A stretch of DNA of 64,000 nt, taken from assembly GCF_035046485.1 (NCBI RefSeq), contig NC_085138.1, positions 7,501,409 through 7,565,408 on the forward strand, given 5' to 3'. The notes beneath the pieces were generated by a model. It did no database searches and was not told where the DNA came from. It saw nothing but the letters and a program-made list of their open reading frames with translations. Positions 21,326-30,525 of the stretch are shown here, one piece after another. The position numbers were made by a program, and so were the translations under genes. Positions within the stretch are counted from its first letter, which is position 1. Each line of letters starts with the position of its first letter. The stretch is from Aedes albopictus. Lineage: Eukaryota; Arthropoda; Insecta; Diptera; Culicidae.

Positions 21326-21735
21326 ATTATGCCTTAACATGGTTTTCTGGCGAAACGGATTGGTATGAAAGAAGAATTGATATCCAGTAGGTATATAAAG
21401 AGCATACGAAATTTGATATGTCCTTAACATTACGCTGGTTGTTTCAAACAGAATTATTGTTAAATAAGAAAAGAGAGACTCTTGTGGAATAGACGTCCTA
21501 TTAGTACAAGGGCGCAACTAATTACAATAATTACAAAATTACACAAATTTCAATGCTTATCCGATCAGGCAGTATCAGCTGACTCAATCTATCTCGCCTG
21601 CCTCTCTCCCACCGTAAGGACTCTCTTACAACCCCGTTGCGAGGACAAAAATAGCAGTGCATCAAGAACAGAGCCAAAATAGTATATGACTATCGCTTCC
21701 AACAGTTGCTCAGTTATCCCGCCACTAGCCACAAG
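21326..21735. other. AT-rich interval without a recognisable gene
   Basis: There are only short frames with no known motif. It ends at the 8-bp target GCCACAAG of the MITE at 21736. Confidence 0.4.
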
Positions 21736-22127
21736 CAGTGTTGGTAAAATCACACTCAAGTCTCACTCATGAACCGCTCCTGCGTGAGCAAAATCGCATG
21801 CGATTCTGAATCATTTTCTCACGCGCGAGATTTTCATGCAAAATCTCGCTGTCGCGAGTCAAGCGCCGAAAACTCGTTCACTTGTAAAACGAATCCAAAT
21901 CAATTTAAACGACATTTAATGTTTTTACATGCAAGATATGGCCTCTTTCTGTCATTCAACCGTCATCACTTCGTTGCAAATAATAAGCAAACCGAGAAAT
22001 AAAGCAATGAGTAAAATCATGAGTCAAATCATGCTTGATTTTTAGGGCAGTGAGTTTGGCGAGTCAAGAATCGCGCGTGAAAAAACTCATCCATGAGTTT
22101 TGAGATTTTGAGTTTTTACCAACACTG
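21736..22127. mobile_element. 392-bp hAT-type MITE (CAGTGTTGGTAAAA ends)
   Basis: The ends CAGTGTTGGTAAAA and TTTTTACCAACACTG are inverted, and a perfect 8-bp duplication GCCACAAG lies on both sides (21728-21735 and 22128-22135). An 8-bp duplication with CAGTG ends is the hAT pattern. The interior has repeated CTCATGA/GAGTCAA words and no transposase. Confidence 0.9.
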
Positions 22128-22135
22128 GCCACAAG

Positions 22136-22820
22136 CTCGCAGCAAACGTAGTCTGTGATATCGAAGTGGCGACGATCGGACACGGCCGCATCTAGCGGGA
22201 AATCCGGAGCAAAACAAAACCGACAATGACGGATCTGACGAAAAACAAAATCCTCGCCACCGCCACTCGCCTTCTGCCTCTCACACTCTCTCTCCTGCTC
22301 CGTACACCTCGGCATCGTTACATTACCGGTTGACGGGGCTGCATTTTCATGTGGCGACGCCGGCGACGACGACGACCGACAGCGAGCTGATATGGACCAC
22401 GGCGCGTTTCCGAATGCGACGACAACGACGTCGACAGCAGCGAGAATCGAGCAGTTTCGTAGGTGCGAGGACCCATCGTCATCTCTATCCCGTACGTCGT
22501 CGTCCGTCCGTCCGTCACCGTCCGGTATCCAGTGCAGAATGCGGGAAAGCACGCGACTCTGGGTCACGGTGGACCACCATCCTCAATCAGCAGGCAGACG
22601 GCCTGCCTGGTCGGACAGCGGTCGTCGGTGGGTGGGTGTTTGGAGAGCAACGCAGAGCAAAATTAGAGTGTGAGCGATAGACGGTAGAGAGAGCGCACGA
22701 GGGATCAGAGGCAAGCCTCTAGCTAGCTAGGATTCCGTAATAAGTGCACAATATTTGCGTTAAAGTTTACGCTCTCTGTTTACTAGTAGCGTAGTAGCCC
22801 CACCGCAGCTGGGTAAGCAG
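22136..22820. promoter_or_regulatory. GC-rich island, candidate promoter and 5' leader
   Basis: This is a single-copy-looking block rich in CG and CGACGA/CGTCGT repeats, very unlike the surrounding AT-rich DNA. Open frames on both strands (167 codons minus 22064-22567, 116 codons plus 22330-22680) resemble nothing known and owe their length to GC content. CAGCTGGGTAAGCAG at about 22808-22820 could be a plus-strand splice donor after a leader exon. It lies just downstream of the last visible exon of the minus-strand gene. Whether it is a promoter of an unseen plus-strand transcript or part of that gene cannot be settled here. Confidence 0.35.
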
Positions 22821-23054
22821 AAGCAGCAGATAATGAACGTATAAGCATGTACGCAAATCCGCAGCTACGTATTAACGCGTTTAGGTCACTGCACATCGGA
22901 GATTGGACGCGAAAGGTCATTGAACCTTGCTTTTCCTGTGTTTGGCTAGGTTTAAATTTTGGTTGTTACTCGTGTTCTTGATGGGACTGATAAATCTACA
23001 TTTGTAAACGACAAACGTTTGAAATACTTTATGAAGGATAAACAAAACACTTAC
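22821..23054. other. Intron-like sequence below the RGG exon
   Basis: The sequence following the splice donor at 23054 on the minus strand is AT-rich and reads as intron. Retention would add 29 residues before a stop. The next exon of the gene is not identified. Confidence 0.5.
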
Positions 23055-23437
23055 CATTCCGTCCGGTGTCATGAATGCGCTAAATTCCGGCGAACCGTAC
23101 TTCATGGGACTGCCGGAATTGGATCGTGCACCGCGACCACCGCGGCTTCCTCGACCGCGACCACGACCACGTCCTCGGCCAAGGCCGCGACTACCTCCAC
23201 GACCTCCCCTACTGCCACGCCCTCCTCTACTGCCTGGACCACCACGACTACCAGGACCACCACGACTTCCGGGACCGCCTCGGCTTCCGGGACCACCACG
23301 GCCTCCTCGGCTGCCACGGCCACCTCTACTGCCCGGACCGCCTCTACTACCACGGCCCCGGCGGATGGGAGGAGCTGATCCCACCACATCAGCAAAGGCG
23401 GATCGTAAAGACAGCGGCGTTTCCGTTTCATTGGTAT
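23055..23437 (-). CDS. RGG-rich internal exon of the minus-strand nuclear protein gene
   Basis: The exon starts after TTCACAG (acceptor AG at 23438-23439) and ends at GGAATG followed by GTAAGTG (donor at 23053-23054). Entry phase needs one base from the previous exon, whose final G restores an Asp codon, and exit is phase 0. It encodes 127 whole codons: TNETETPLSLRSAFADVVGSAPP, about 70 residues of RGG/SRGG/GPGSRGG repeats, GRGRGRGRG, then NSGSPMKYGSPEFSAFMTPDGM. RGG boxes bind RNA and are targets of arginine methylation. The opposite-strand proline- and threonine-rich frames are shadows of this repeat. The protein must continue at lower coordinates, inside or beyond the transposon-filled region. 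Confidence 0.8.
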
Positions 23438-23522
23438 CTGTGAACAGAGGAGGAAGATAGTACGATTGCGGATTGAAGAGCTGAACACGTGCGGTATTGC
23501 AGAGTTGGTACTAGGTACTTAC

Positions 23523-23611
23523 CATCCTGGATCAGAACTGCGCGGGCGCTTTGGGTTACTGCAGCAAATCGACCTCGTCCGCGTCCTCGACCACGACCTC
23601 TTCCACGGGGC
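23523..23611 (-). CDS. 89-nt internal exon linking the large exon to the RGG exon
   Basis: The acceptor is CACTACAG (23612-23613) and the donor is G|GTAAGTACC (23521-23522). Phase is exact on both sides: two bases (AG) from the large exon plus the first G give Arg, 29 codons follow, and the last G joins AT of the next exon as Asp. It encodes PRGRGRGRGRGRGRFAAVTQSARAVLIQD. The perfect phase match of three separate exons is the main evidence that they form one gene. Confidence 0.82.
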
Positions 23612-23916
23612 CTGTAGTGTAGAGAAAGACATTGATTAGATTTTCGAAGAGTTTGACATATTAAGCAACAGATTTGACATATGATTTGAACATCAAAGCT
23701 CAACCCATCGAAGTTGTTATCATAAGTTGCAAATCGTGACATCATTCTGGTAAGGTCAGGGTATCTACTCATAAGACTACATTTCCGAATTTACAAAACT
23801 CTTTCGAATGCAATACAAAAATCGGTTGAGGAATATTTTAAAATTATCCTCAAAGTTATTTTGGGTTATTTGGAAGAAATTGCTTTGACATTTTCACTTA
23901 CAATGACATTCAAATG

Positions 23917-24095
23917 GGTCTGTGTCATTTGACATAAAGCCATTTGGCATAAGGCCGTTTGGCATAAGGTAACTTGGCATAATGGAAACTCTTGGCATAA
24001 TAAAAAAGGGTGAATTTCGATTATGCCAAATATCCATTACGTCAAATGTCCGTTATGCCAAATGACTTTATGCCAAATGTCCCGCTCCCCATTCA
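23917..24095. repeat. Cluster of TTTGGCATAA / TTATGCCAAA repeats
   Basis: At least nine copies of GGCATAA or its complement TTATGCC occur in 180 bp: direct on the left half (23930-24000) and inverted on the right half (24020-24080), as in a small MITE built of short repeats. A weaker cluster occurs at about 54370-54450. Confidence 0.7.
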
Positions 24096-24199
24096 AATAC
24101 CTACTCTTAAAAATCAAGAGAAAACATTCAGGAGTTCAATCAGTAATTCCACATACTATGACCGTTAGATTCCATACACAGTTTTGAATATAATCTTTG

Positions 24200-24960
24200 A
24201 TGTTCGTACTGGTGGTATAGTTATGTGGAGATTTTGAAATTTTACCCATAATTCTTCCTTTAAATCTTTCCAGAATTCCTCCTTCAAATTCATTTCTAGT
24301 GTCTCGCAGAGTTTTCTTTGAAATTATCTGAGGTTTTGCTTTTCTGACTTTCTCCAGTTTTCCCTAATAAATCCAGAGGTTTTTACGTAAATACATAGCT
24401 CCTTCCAAGATTTTTCAGGATTGCAGGTTTTTCGAGATCTACCCCCCGGACTTTCTGTCAGAGTTTCTGGTCGGATTCCTCCCGGGTTTGCAGAAGTTCT
24501 TCCGGAGTTTTCAGATATGTCTCATGTATGTCGTAAGTAGTTTCTCCCGGAATTCCTTTTAGAGATTTTCAGAGTTCCTCCTTAAATTTCCTCCTGCCAT
24601 TAGTTCCAGAACTTTTTTTTAGAGATTCTCCGGGAATTTCATAAAAGAAATCTCGTAAGTTATCCCAGAAGACATTCCGAGAAAAAACTCTGAAAAAAAT
24701 CTGCAAGAACTCCCAAAAGGAGCTTCCAGAGTCTCGGGATAGTTTCTGGTGGAGATACCGGGAAGAGCTCTGGAAATGATCCCGAGAAAACCTGTAAGAC
24801 AATAATCTCAGGTGGATCACTGCAAACTTTGATAATCAACTACAAGAAAAAGTCTTGAAAATATCCAAATAAAAACACGGGATGAACTCCATGAGATATA
24901 CCAGCAGTAGCTCCTGCAGAAATCCCAGAAGACTCTCCGAAAAATCTTAAGAGAAAGTTC
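24200..24960. repeat. Degenerate 12-bp-periodic array
   Basis: The stretch is filled with variants of CAGAATTCCTCC / GAGTTTCTCCGG-type dodecamers, the same loose consensus as the larger arrays at 39-41 kb and 50 kb. Open frames in it simply read the period in frame. Confidence 0.55.
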
Positions 24961-24965
24961 AGGTT

Positions 24966-25219
24966 CTTCTTCTTCTTTATGGCTCTACGTCCCCACTGGG
25001 AGTTGGCCTGCCTCGCTTCAACTTAGTGTTCTTTGAGCACTTCCACAGTTATTAATTGAAGGGCTTTCTTTGCCTGCCATTGCATGAATTTGTATATTGT
25101 GAGGCAAGTACAATGATACACTATGTCCAGGGAGTCGAGAAAATTTCCCCTACTGGAACGGGAATCGAACCCGCTGTCTCCGGATTGGCGATCCATAGCC
25201 TTAACCACTAGGCTAACTG
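24966..25219 (-). mobile_element. Feilai-like tRNA-derived SINE
   Basis: On the minus strand it has a tRNA-like head with GGTTCGATTCCCG-type B box (about 25150-25165 complement), a conserved body (GAGGCAGGCC near the tail) and a GAA triplet tail (24966-24978). An 11-bp duplication AAGTTCAGGTT flanks it (24955-24965 and 25220-25230). The match to Feilai of Aedes is from memory of that family's sequence. Confidence 0.88.
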
Positions 25220-25230
25220 AAGTTCAGGTT

Positions 25231-26116
25231 AAGTTCTGTTAAAACTCTGAGAGACATCCCAGGATCAACACCGGATCTAAGAGAAGTACCGGGAAAAACT
25301 CCGAGAGAAATCTAAAAAATCCCGCGAGAAACAGTGAAGAGAATTGTCAGACAAAAGAGGCATAAAACAAGCAACAAAGAAGGTGCGACGATTACTCTTT
25401 ATCCCTACTGGTGACAGATAATGACATGATCTCAAATTTTTTTGTTGCAGACAAAACGGAAGCTGAATTTGTTGCGTACTTTTCAACTCGTGAATAATCA
25501 ATTATTACTTACCCAAAATCGAAACTGTTTCATGATGGGGCTTCACCAGAGTTGCAGTGTTTACCGACTCGAAGTTATCGTTCGAAAATCGCAATGCAAG
25601 GCTTAAAAATCTCTGAACTCGTGGTGTACGATGTTAATCCCATTATTTTCAAGTTGGGACAAACTTATGTCGCATGGGTTGTTTTGTCGCAACAAATACA
25701 GGTTGCAACATTGTCATTATTGTTGCGCGATGGTTGAATTTTGATTCACTAGCAAGAAATTTTGGAAGAAATCCCGGAAGGAATTCCTGCAAAAAAATTA
25801 ATGAAGTAGAAATGCCAGAAATAAATACTTCAAGAGAAATCCCGAGAGAAACGCTTATAGACATTTCGCGACAACATCTGCGGTATATCCTGAGAGAAAC
25901 TCTTGTGAAAATGGTCTGATACTTTTAGAAACCGCTCTCGGTTAGTATACTTTGTTCAAGAACTCTATGAAAACAAAAAAATGACGTTCAATTTTTCAGC
26001 ATAAGCTGTCCTATGTTTAGTTTTCCTAAGATCTGTCTCATGTTCAACATTATACGTACAAAAAGGCTGGTACAAATAATGAGGAAAAGTGAGCAATTAG
26101 GAGTAAGGAATAAGCA
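25231..26116. other. Interval with short periodic arrays, no gene
   Basis: 25231-25350 and 25740-25915 carry AGAAATCCCGAGAGAAAC-like 12-bp-periodic repeats. The rest is AT-rich, with only short meaningless frames. Confidence 0.4.
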
Positions 26117-27630
26117 CACTGAAAAAAATTGACACGATCGATTCATGTGTTTTGACTTGCGGGTTGAGTTAAAAGCGTCAACGTTAGTCTGATGTGTTTT
26201 TCTAATGTATTATGAGTATTCTACACATTAGATAAGTCTGATTCATAACATCAACTTCACTGCTAGGCTTACATCAGCTAATCAAATGTAATTCACATAA
26301 ACATAATACATGTTACAAATGGTGTTCAAATAGTTCTTCCTTGAACTGAAACCAGCAGTCAAAACATTACAATCTCATATGTGCTATGATTGTAATTGAA
26401 CTGATTTTGCAAACGAATTTGCGCTACTGTTTTTCCCAAATGTATATCATAACTGGTGACACATGACTGATGAAAAATAACCGCCATACGATTTTCGTAA
26501 AGTTTTTCATCATGGAAGAGAGTTCTCAGAAGCAGCTTCCTCGTTTTTACGGGTAAGTTAAAATTTATTCTACAAAATTAATAGAATCAATTTAATTGAT
26601 TTGTTTCTACGTTATACTTTTTGCAGGTAAAACGAATAAAAAATGAACTCCAGTGAAGCGCGTAAGGGCGATTTACTACGGCCTGCATAACCAGCTGAAG
26701 GTTGGCGACTCCATCGGATTCCTCGCAACAGATGCCATTTTGCGATTGAAGACCGGAAGCAATTGGTCCAGGAGCGGGTCCAATGGAGAAGTGCTTCATT
26801 GGGAATAGATCCCACGAAGCGAATGGTGACTCATGTCTAAGTAAGTAACATATAAATTATTCAACTATAACAAATAAATAAGATCAATAATAAAACGTCA
26901 TTACAATTACAAATTCCGAGTTTTAATAATTATCAGTACATAGCATTGAATTCACCTATATAGTGAAGTGCTCATATTTCGCGCGAGCTCCATTTTGCTA
27001 TCACGATTTATTTTTCAAAAGGCAAAACTAATATCGTGATGGTTAAGGTGAATATAGAACGAAGCCACACCTTGAATTTTCAAAAGCACAAATCTGAAGA
27101 ACCAAGTAACGCACTAAGCTGAAAAGTTGATCGATTGGTCATCACCAGCGGGTGACCAATCGATCAACTTTTCAGCTTGGTGCGATGTTTGATTCCTCAG
27201 ATTTGTGGTTTCGAAAATTCAAGGTGTGGTTTTGTTCTATATTCACCTTAAACTATGAGCTCGCGTGAAATCGGGGCACTTTACATTGTGATTTTGCCTG
27301 GAGGACTGCATAGGTAGCTCAACAAGAAATCCATATGCACCAAAACACGAAATTAATGTTCAGCTTAATTTGAGATTGATGTATTCACAAGTCGAATTCA
27401 ATAGGATCAAACGTGAATATTCATTTGTACTTCAATCAGAATGCATATGTATTTCATTCAAATTCTATGTTAGACACACATTAGAATAGTGTGGATTGTT
27501 GATAGATCGGGACAAAACTAATGCTGGTAAATCTATATGTTTCACACGTGACTTCCGTGAGTTTTACAATTTACGCAAATCTATATGTAAAACACATTGC
27601 TCAGACGTGTACATTTTTTTGAGTGCAATG
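26117..27630. mobile_element. TIR-bounded element of 1.5 kb with internal intron-like sequence
   Basis: The ends CACTGAAAAAAATTGACACG (26119) and TGTACATTTTTTTGAGTG (about 27608-27626) are imperfect inverted repeats. Inside, 26513 starts a 14-codon ATG frame directly before GG|GTAAGTT and a TTTTTGCAG acceptor about 75 nt later, followed by an AT-rich tail with AATAAA-like motifs (about 26870-26895). A MITE (26961-27288) is nested in it. No clear target duplication was found, so the boundaries are tentative. Confidence 0.5.
26961..27288. mobile_element. Fold-back MITE nested in the 26.1-27.6 kb element
   Basis: The arms are complementary: AAGGTGAATATAGAAC...GCTGAAAAGTTGATCGATTG on the left and CAATCGATCAACTTTTCAGC...GTTCTATATTCACCTT on the right, centred at about 27150 on TCACCAGCGGGTGA. 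The ends GTGAAGTG(C) and GGCACTTTAC are weaker. Confidence 0.75.
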
Positions 27631-27770
27631 AATGAAGAATGAGGAGTGAGCAGTGACGAATGAGAAGTTGAAGTAAACTGTGAGGGGTAGCCAATGAAGA
27701 GTGACAAGTGCGGAGTGATAAGTGAGGAGTTTTGAGTGAGCTGTGATCAGTGAGGGGTGAGCAGCTGAGA
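27631..27770. repeat. GTGAGGAGTGAG minisatellite, left block
   Basis: Loose tandem repeats of GAGGAGTGAGCAGTGA / GTGATCAGTGAGG units continue on the far side of the LINE fragment at 28990-29580, suggesting one array split by that fragment. Confidence 0.6.
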
Positions 27771-28870
27771 GGTATTGGTGAACGGAGGGATTGGAAGAGC
27801 GATAGACAGGGACCTCCAACGCTAGACGAGGTCAAAACAGCTATTAGAGGACTGACGAACAACAACGCTGCAGGGAACACCCGTCCGAGCTTCTCAAGCA
27901 CTGTAGTGAGCAGCTGTATCAACTTTTAGGTATATTGAAGATATGGCAAGAGGAAGAACTGCCTGCTAGTTGATGGAATTATCACATTTGCTCTTTCTAC
28001 AAGAAAGATCATCGATTAGATGATGGCCATCTTGCCCCACAAACCCCTACACGAGCTACAGAGGAATAAACACGATTTTGACCGGAATTTTGTAAACAGA
28101 TCAAGGCCGATCGAGGAGTCCTTCGTCGGCAAATATCAGAAGGGTTTTCGTGAGGGCCGATCAACGACGAATCATATGTTCACCCTGCGAGAAATATCGG
28201 GAGTACAACTTGCAGACCCATAATTTGTTCATTGATTTCGAGCCGGCGTACGATTCAGTGAAGAGAAATGACAGATTATGGTCCAACGGTTTTCCGGCGA
28301 TTAGACTGATTCGTGTGACGCTTGACGGATCGAACTCAAGTGTACAGGTTGCGAATGAAACATCTTCATCGTTCGGAACCGTCCGGATTGCAGCTGCGAA
28401 TCGGGCCTTTTTCAGTCTGCGAAACCAGCTGAAGTCTCGAAACAAAAACAAAACTCGCGTTGTATAATACTCTGATATTTCCAGTCTTTTACGGCCATGA
28501 ATCGTGGACATTTGATCGGAGAGCCATTGCAGTCCTCGAACGTTAAGTGCTGCGAACAATACTCGGCGGTAAACTGGAGGACGGCATCTGGCACCGTCGC
28601 ATGAACTACGAATTTTACCAAGTATATCAAGAGATAGATGGATACAGCGAAGCGAATAAAACAAGGCAGACTACGGTGGGTTGGGCACGTAGATTGTATG
28701 CCGGAGTAACGACAAGCTAAACCCATATTCAGTAGAAAATCAGAAAGGGGACATCGGTTTCGTGGAAGGCCGCGCACATGTTGACTATTTGCAGTTGAGG
28801 AGGACCTAAGGACTCTAAACGTTCAAGGCGACTGGAAGCGATTGACCAGTGCACTGCCGTAATTCTGCAA
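27771..28870 (+). pseudogene. LINE reverse transcriptase fragment, same group as LINE A
   Basis: Scattered frames read PTLDEVKTAIRGLTNNNAAG, then FVGKYQKGFREGRSTTNHMFTLREI, HNLFIDFEPAYDSVKRND (motif A), YGHESWTFDRRAIAVLER and WHRRMNYEFY. The order and spacing match LINE A at 18.9-20.3 kb. It has many stops and deletions, and no element ends or duplications are visible. Confidence 0.75.
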
Positions 28871-28989
28871 AGTGACATAAGCGACATTGATAGTTTTGGC
28901 CCATTTTTTGGTTATTATGCGAATGCTTCATTCGGCGCAGACTCATCGCTACGAGTTGTATGTAGCTCATCAAGTAAGTAAGAGCAGAT

Positions 28990-29580
28990 AAGAGCGTGCA
29001 ACAGAGAGCATTGATCAGTTAAAAGTGAGAAGACAGCAGTACGAAAAGAAGAGTGAGCAGTAAAGTGTGAGGAGTGAGAATTGAAGAGTGCGGAGCGAGT
29101 AGTGAAGAGTCAGGAGTGAAAAGTAAGCAGTGTGACGTAAGGAGTGAGAAGTCAGCAGTACGAAAAGAAGAGTGAGCAGTGAAGTGTGAGGAGTGAGAAT
29201 TGAAGAGTGCGGAGCGAGTAGTAAAGAGTCAGGAGTGAAAAGTAAGCAGTGTGACGTGAGGAGTAAGTGAGAAGTCAGCTTGAATGTTTCAGACCACCTT
29301 GCAATCGCTTGACTCATTTGACGTTCCAGAATACCACCTCAAGCTTGATTGGTCGCCCTTAGATACTACTATGTACAGTATCGCCAGACCAGCTATACTC
29401 ACACAAGCAATCAATGAGATTAGCAGGTAATCCGAAACATCCTTGGCAGTCAATAGTGAGAAGCGAGTAGTGAGCAGCAAAGAGTGTGATTAGAAAAGTG
29501 AGGAGTAAGTAGTGAAGAGTGAGAAGTGTTCCGTAAGTGATGAGAAGTGAAGTAGTGAGGAGTGAGAAATAAGTAGTGTG
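28990..29580. repeat. GTGAGGAGTGAG minisatellite with a 119-bp tandem duplication
   Basis: The array consists of AGTGAGGAGTGAGAA-type units. A 119-bp segment starting at CAGCAGTACGAAAAGAAG (29034) is repeated at 29153 with few changes. A non-repetitive piece at about 29290-29450 interrupts the array. Minus-strand frames rich in LLTPHSSLLTS only reflect the repeat. Confidence 0.75.
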
Positions 29581-29584
29581 CAAT

Positions 29585-30016
29585 CAACGTATCTAAATAC
29601 CAAGGTAAGAGATTCCCGCAAATGTCAATAACGAGACTCACCAACACATCTGCGTTGGTTTTGGTGTTTTTACTCTAAAATGTCACTGTTTCAGCAAAGT
29701 TTGTGAAGTTTTATTAGTTTGGATGTTTCTAAATGCTGAAAAAACATGTTTAGAACCAATTAAAAAAAATGTCACCGATTTTCAAATGGCGATATTTCCT
29801 GTTTTATTGCATGGAAGTGACTTTTAATCCAGTGAGATGCAATTAAATAATTGCTTCTAAGATGGGAGTGCTTAATTTCTTAAGAAAGTTTGCTAAATAG
29901 TGATGCACCCATACAAATCAGCGCAAACTTCATAACTATTTTTTGCTTTTTTTTCTTTTCTCACTAACATTATGAATATTAGCGGGAATCTCTTACCTTG
30001 GTATTTAGATACTTTG
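29585..30016. mobile_element. 432-bp MITE with 9-bp target duplication
   Basis: The inverted ends share GTATCTAAATACCAAGGTAA and continue to GAGATTCCCGC (31 bp in all). A perfect 9-bp duplication GTGTGCAAT lies at 29576-29584 and 30017-30025. A 9-bp duplication points to a Mutator-like or Merlin-like source. There is no coding capacity. Confidence 0.88.
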
Positions 30017-30025
30017 GTGTGCAAT

Positions 30026-30525
30026 GGGAATGAGCAGAGTATAGCGAGATGTGAGGAGAAAGTAGTTTGCAACACATGGTAAACCAAATACAAAATGGGT
30101 AGAATATTAAAAAATCAGAAAAAAAATCGAAATGTTTGTGAGACAACATTTTTGGTAGAAAGTTGTCACTAGAAGCATATTCGTTACTGTATTCCTGTCA
30201 GAATCTTGTGCTACTACTTGAAAATATATTATAAAAGCTTTGAAAAAATTCGCGCAATTCCAGGTTCTAATATCTCGCAACAACGCTACTGCCGTTCACC
30301 GCATAATTGTCCCATGTTATATGGGATTACTCTACCGTTCTAGGGAGGCTATTATAGACAAAAACCCTATTCATTAAACTTTTATTAAGGAATTTATGGG
30401 TTGATAGATTCTCTAATGGGTCCACGTTTCACGGATTCGAACTAATTGAGCTTCAATGCCAAATCTGTTGCATATCCTAAATAGATAAAACAATAATTTA
30501 AAAAAAAAACTTTCAAACAACTCAC
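30026..30525. other. Intronic sequence next to the large exon
   Basis: AT-rich, with no repeat or frame recognised. It ends at the splice donor (30524-30525) of the large exon. Confidence 0.5.

Larger units (their letters stand above)
23612..30525 (-). other. 6.9-kb intron of the minus-strand gene
   Basis: It lies between the donor at 30524-30525 (CAG|GTGAGT context) and the acceptor at 23612-23613. It contains GGCATAA repeats, a Feilai-like SINE, 12-bp-periodic arrays, a TIR element with a nested MITE, a LINE fragment in a GTGAGGAGTGAG satellite and a MITE with 9-bp duplication. 23612-23915 and 30026-30520 show nothing recognisable. Confidence 0.7.

Noticed and set aside
23071..23460. Proline- or threonine-rich plus-strand frames
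   Set aside because: They are the reverse reading of the RGG repeat exon, whose splice sites and phases fit the minus strand.
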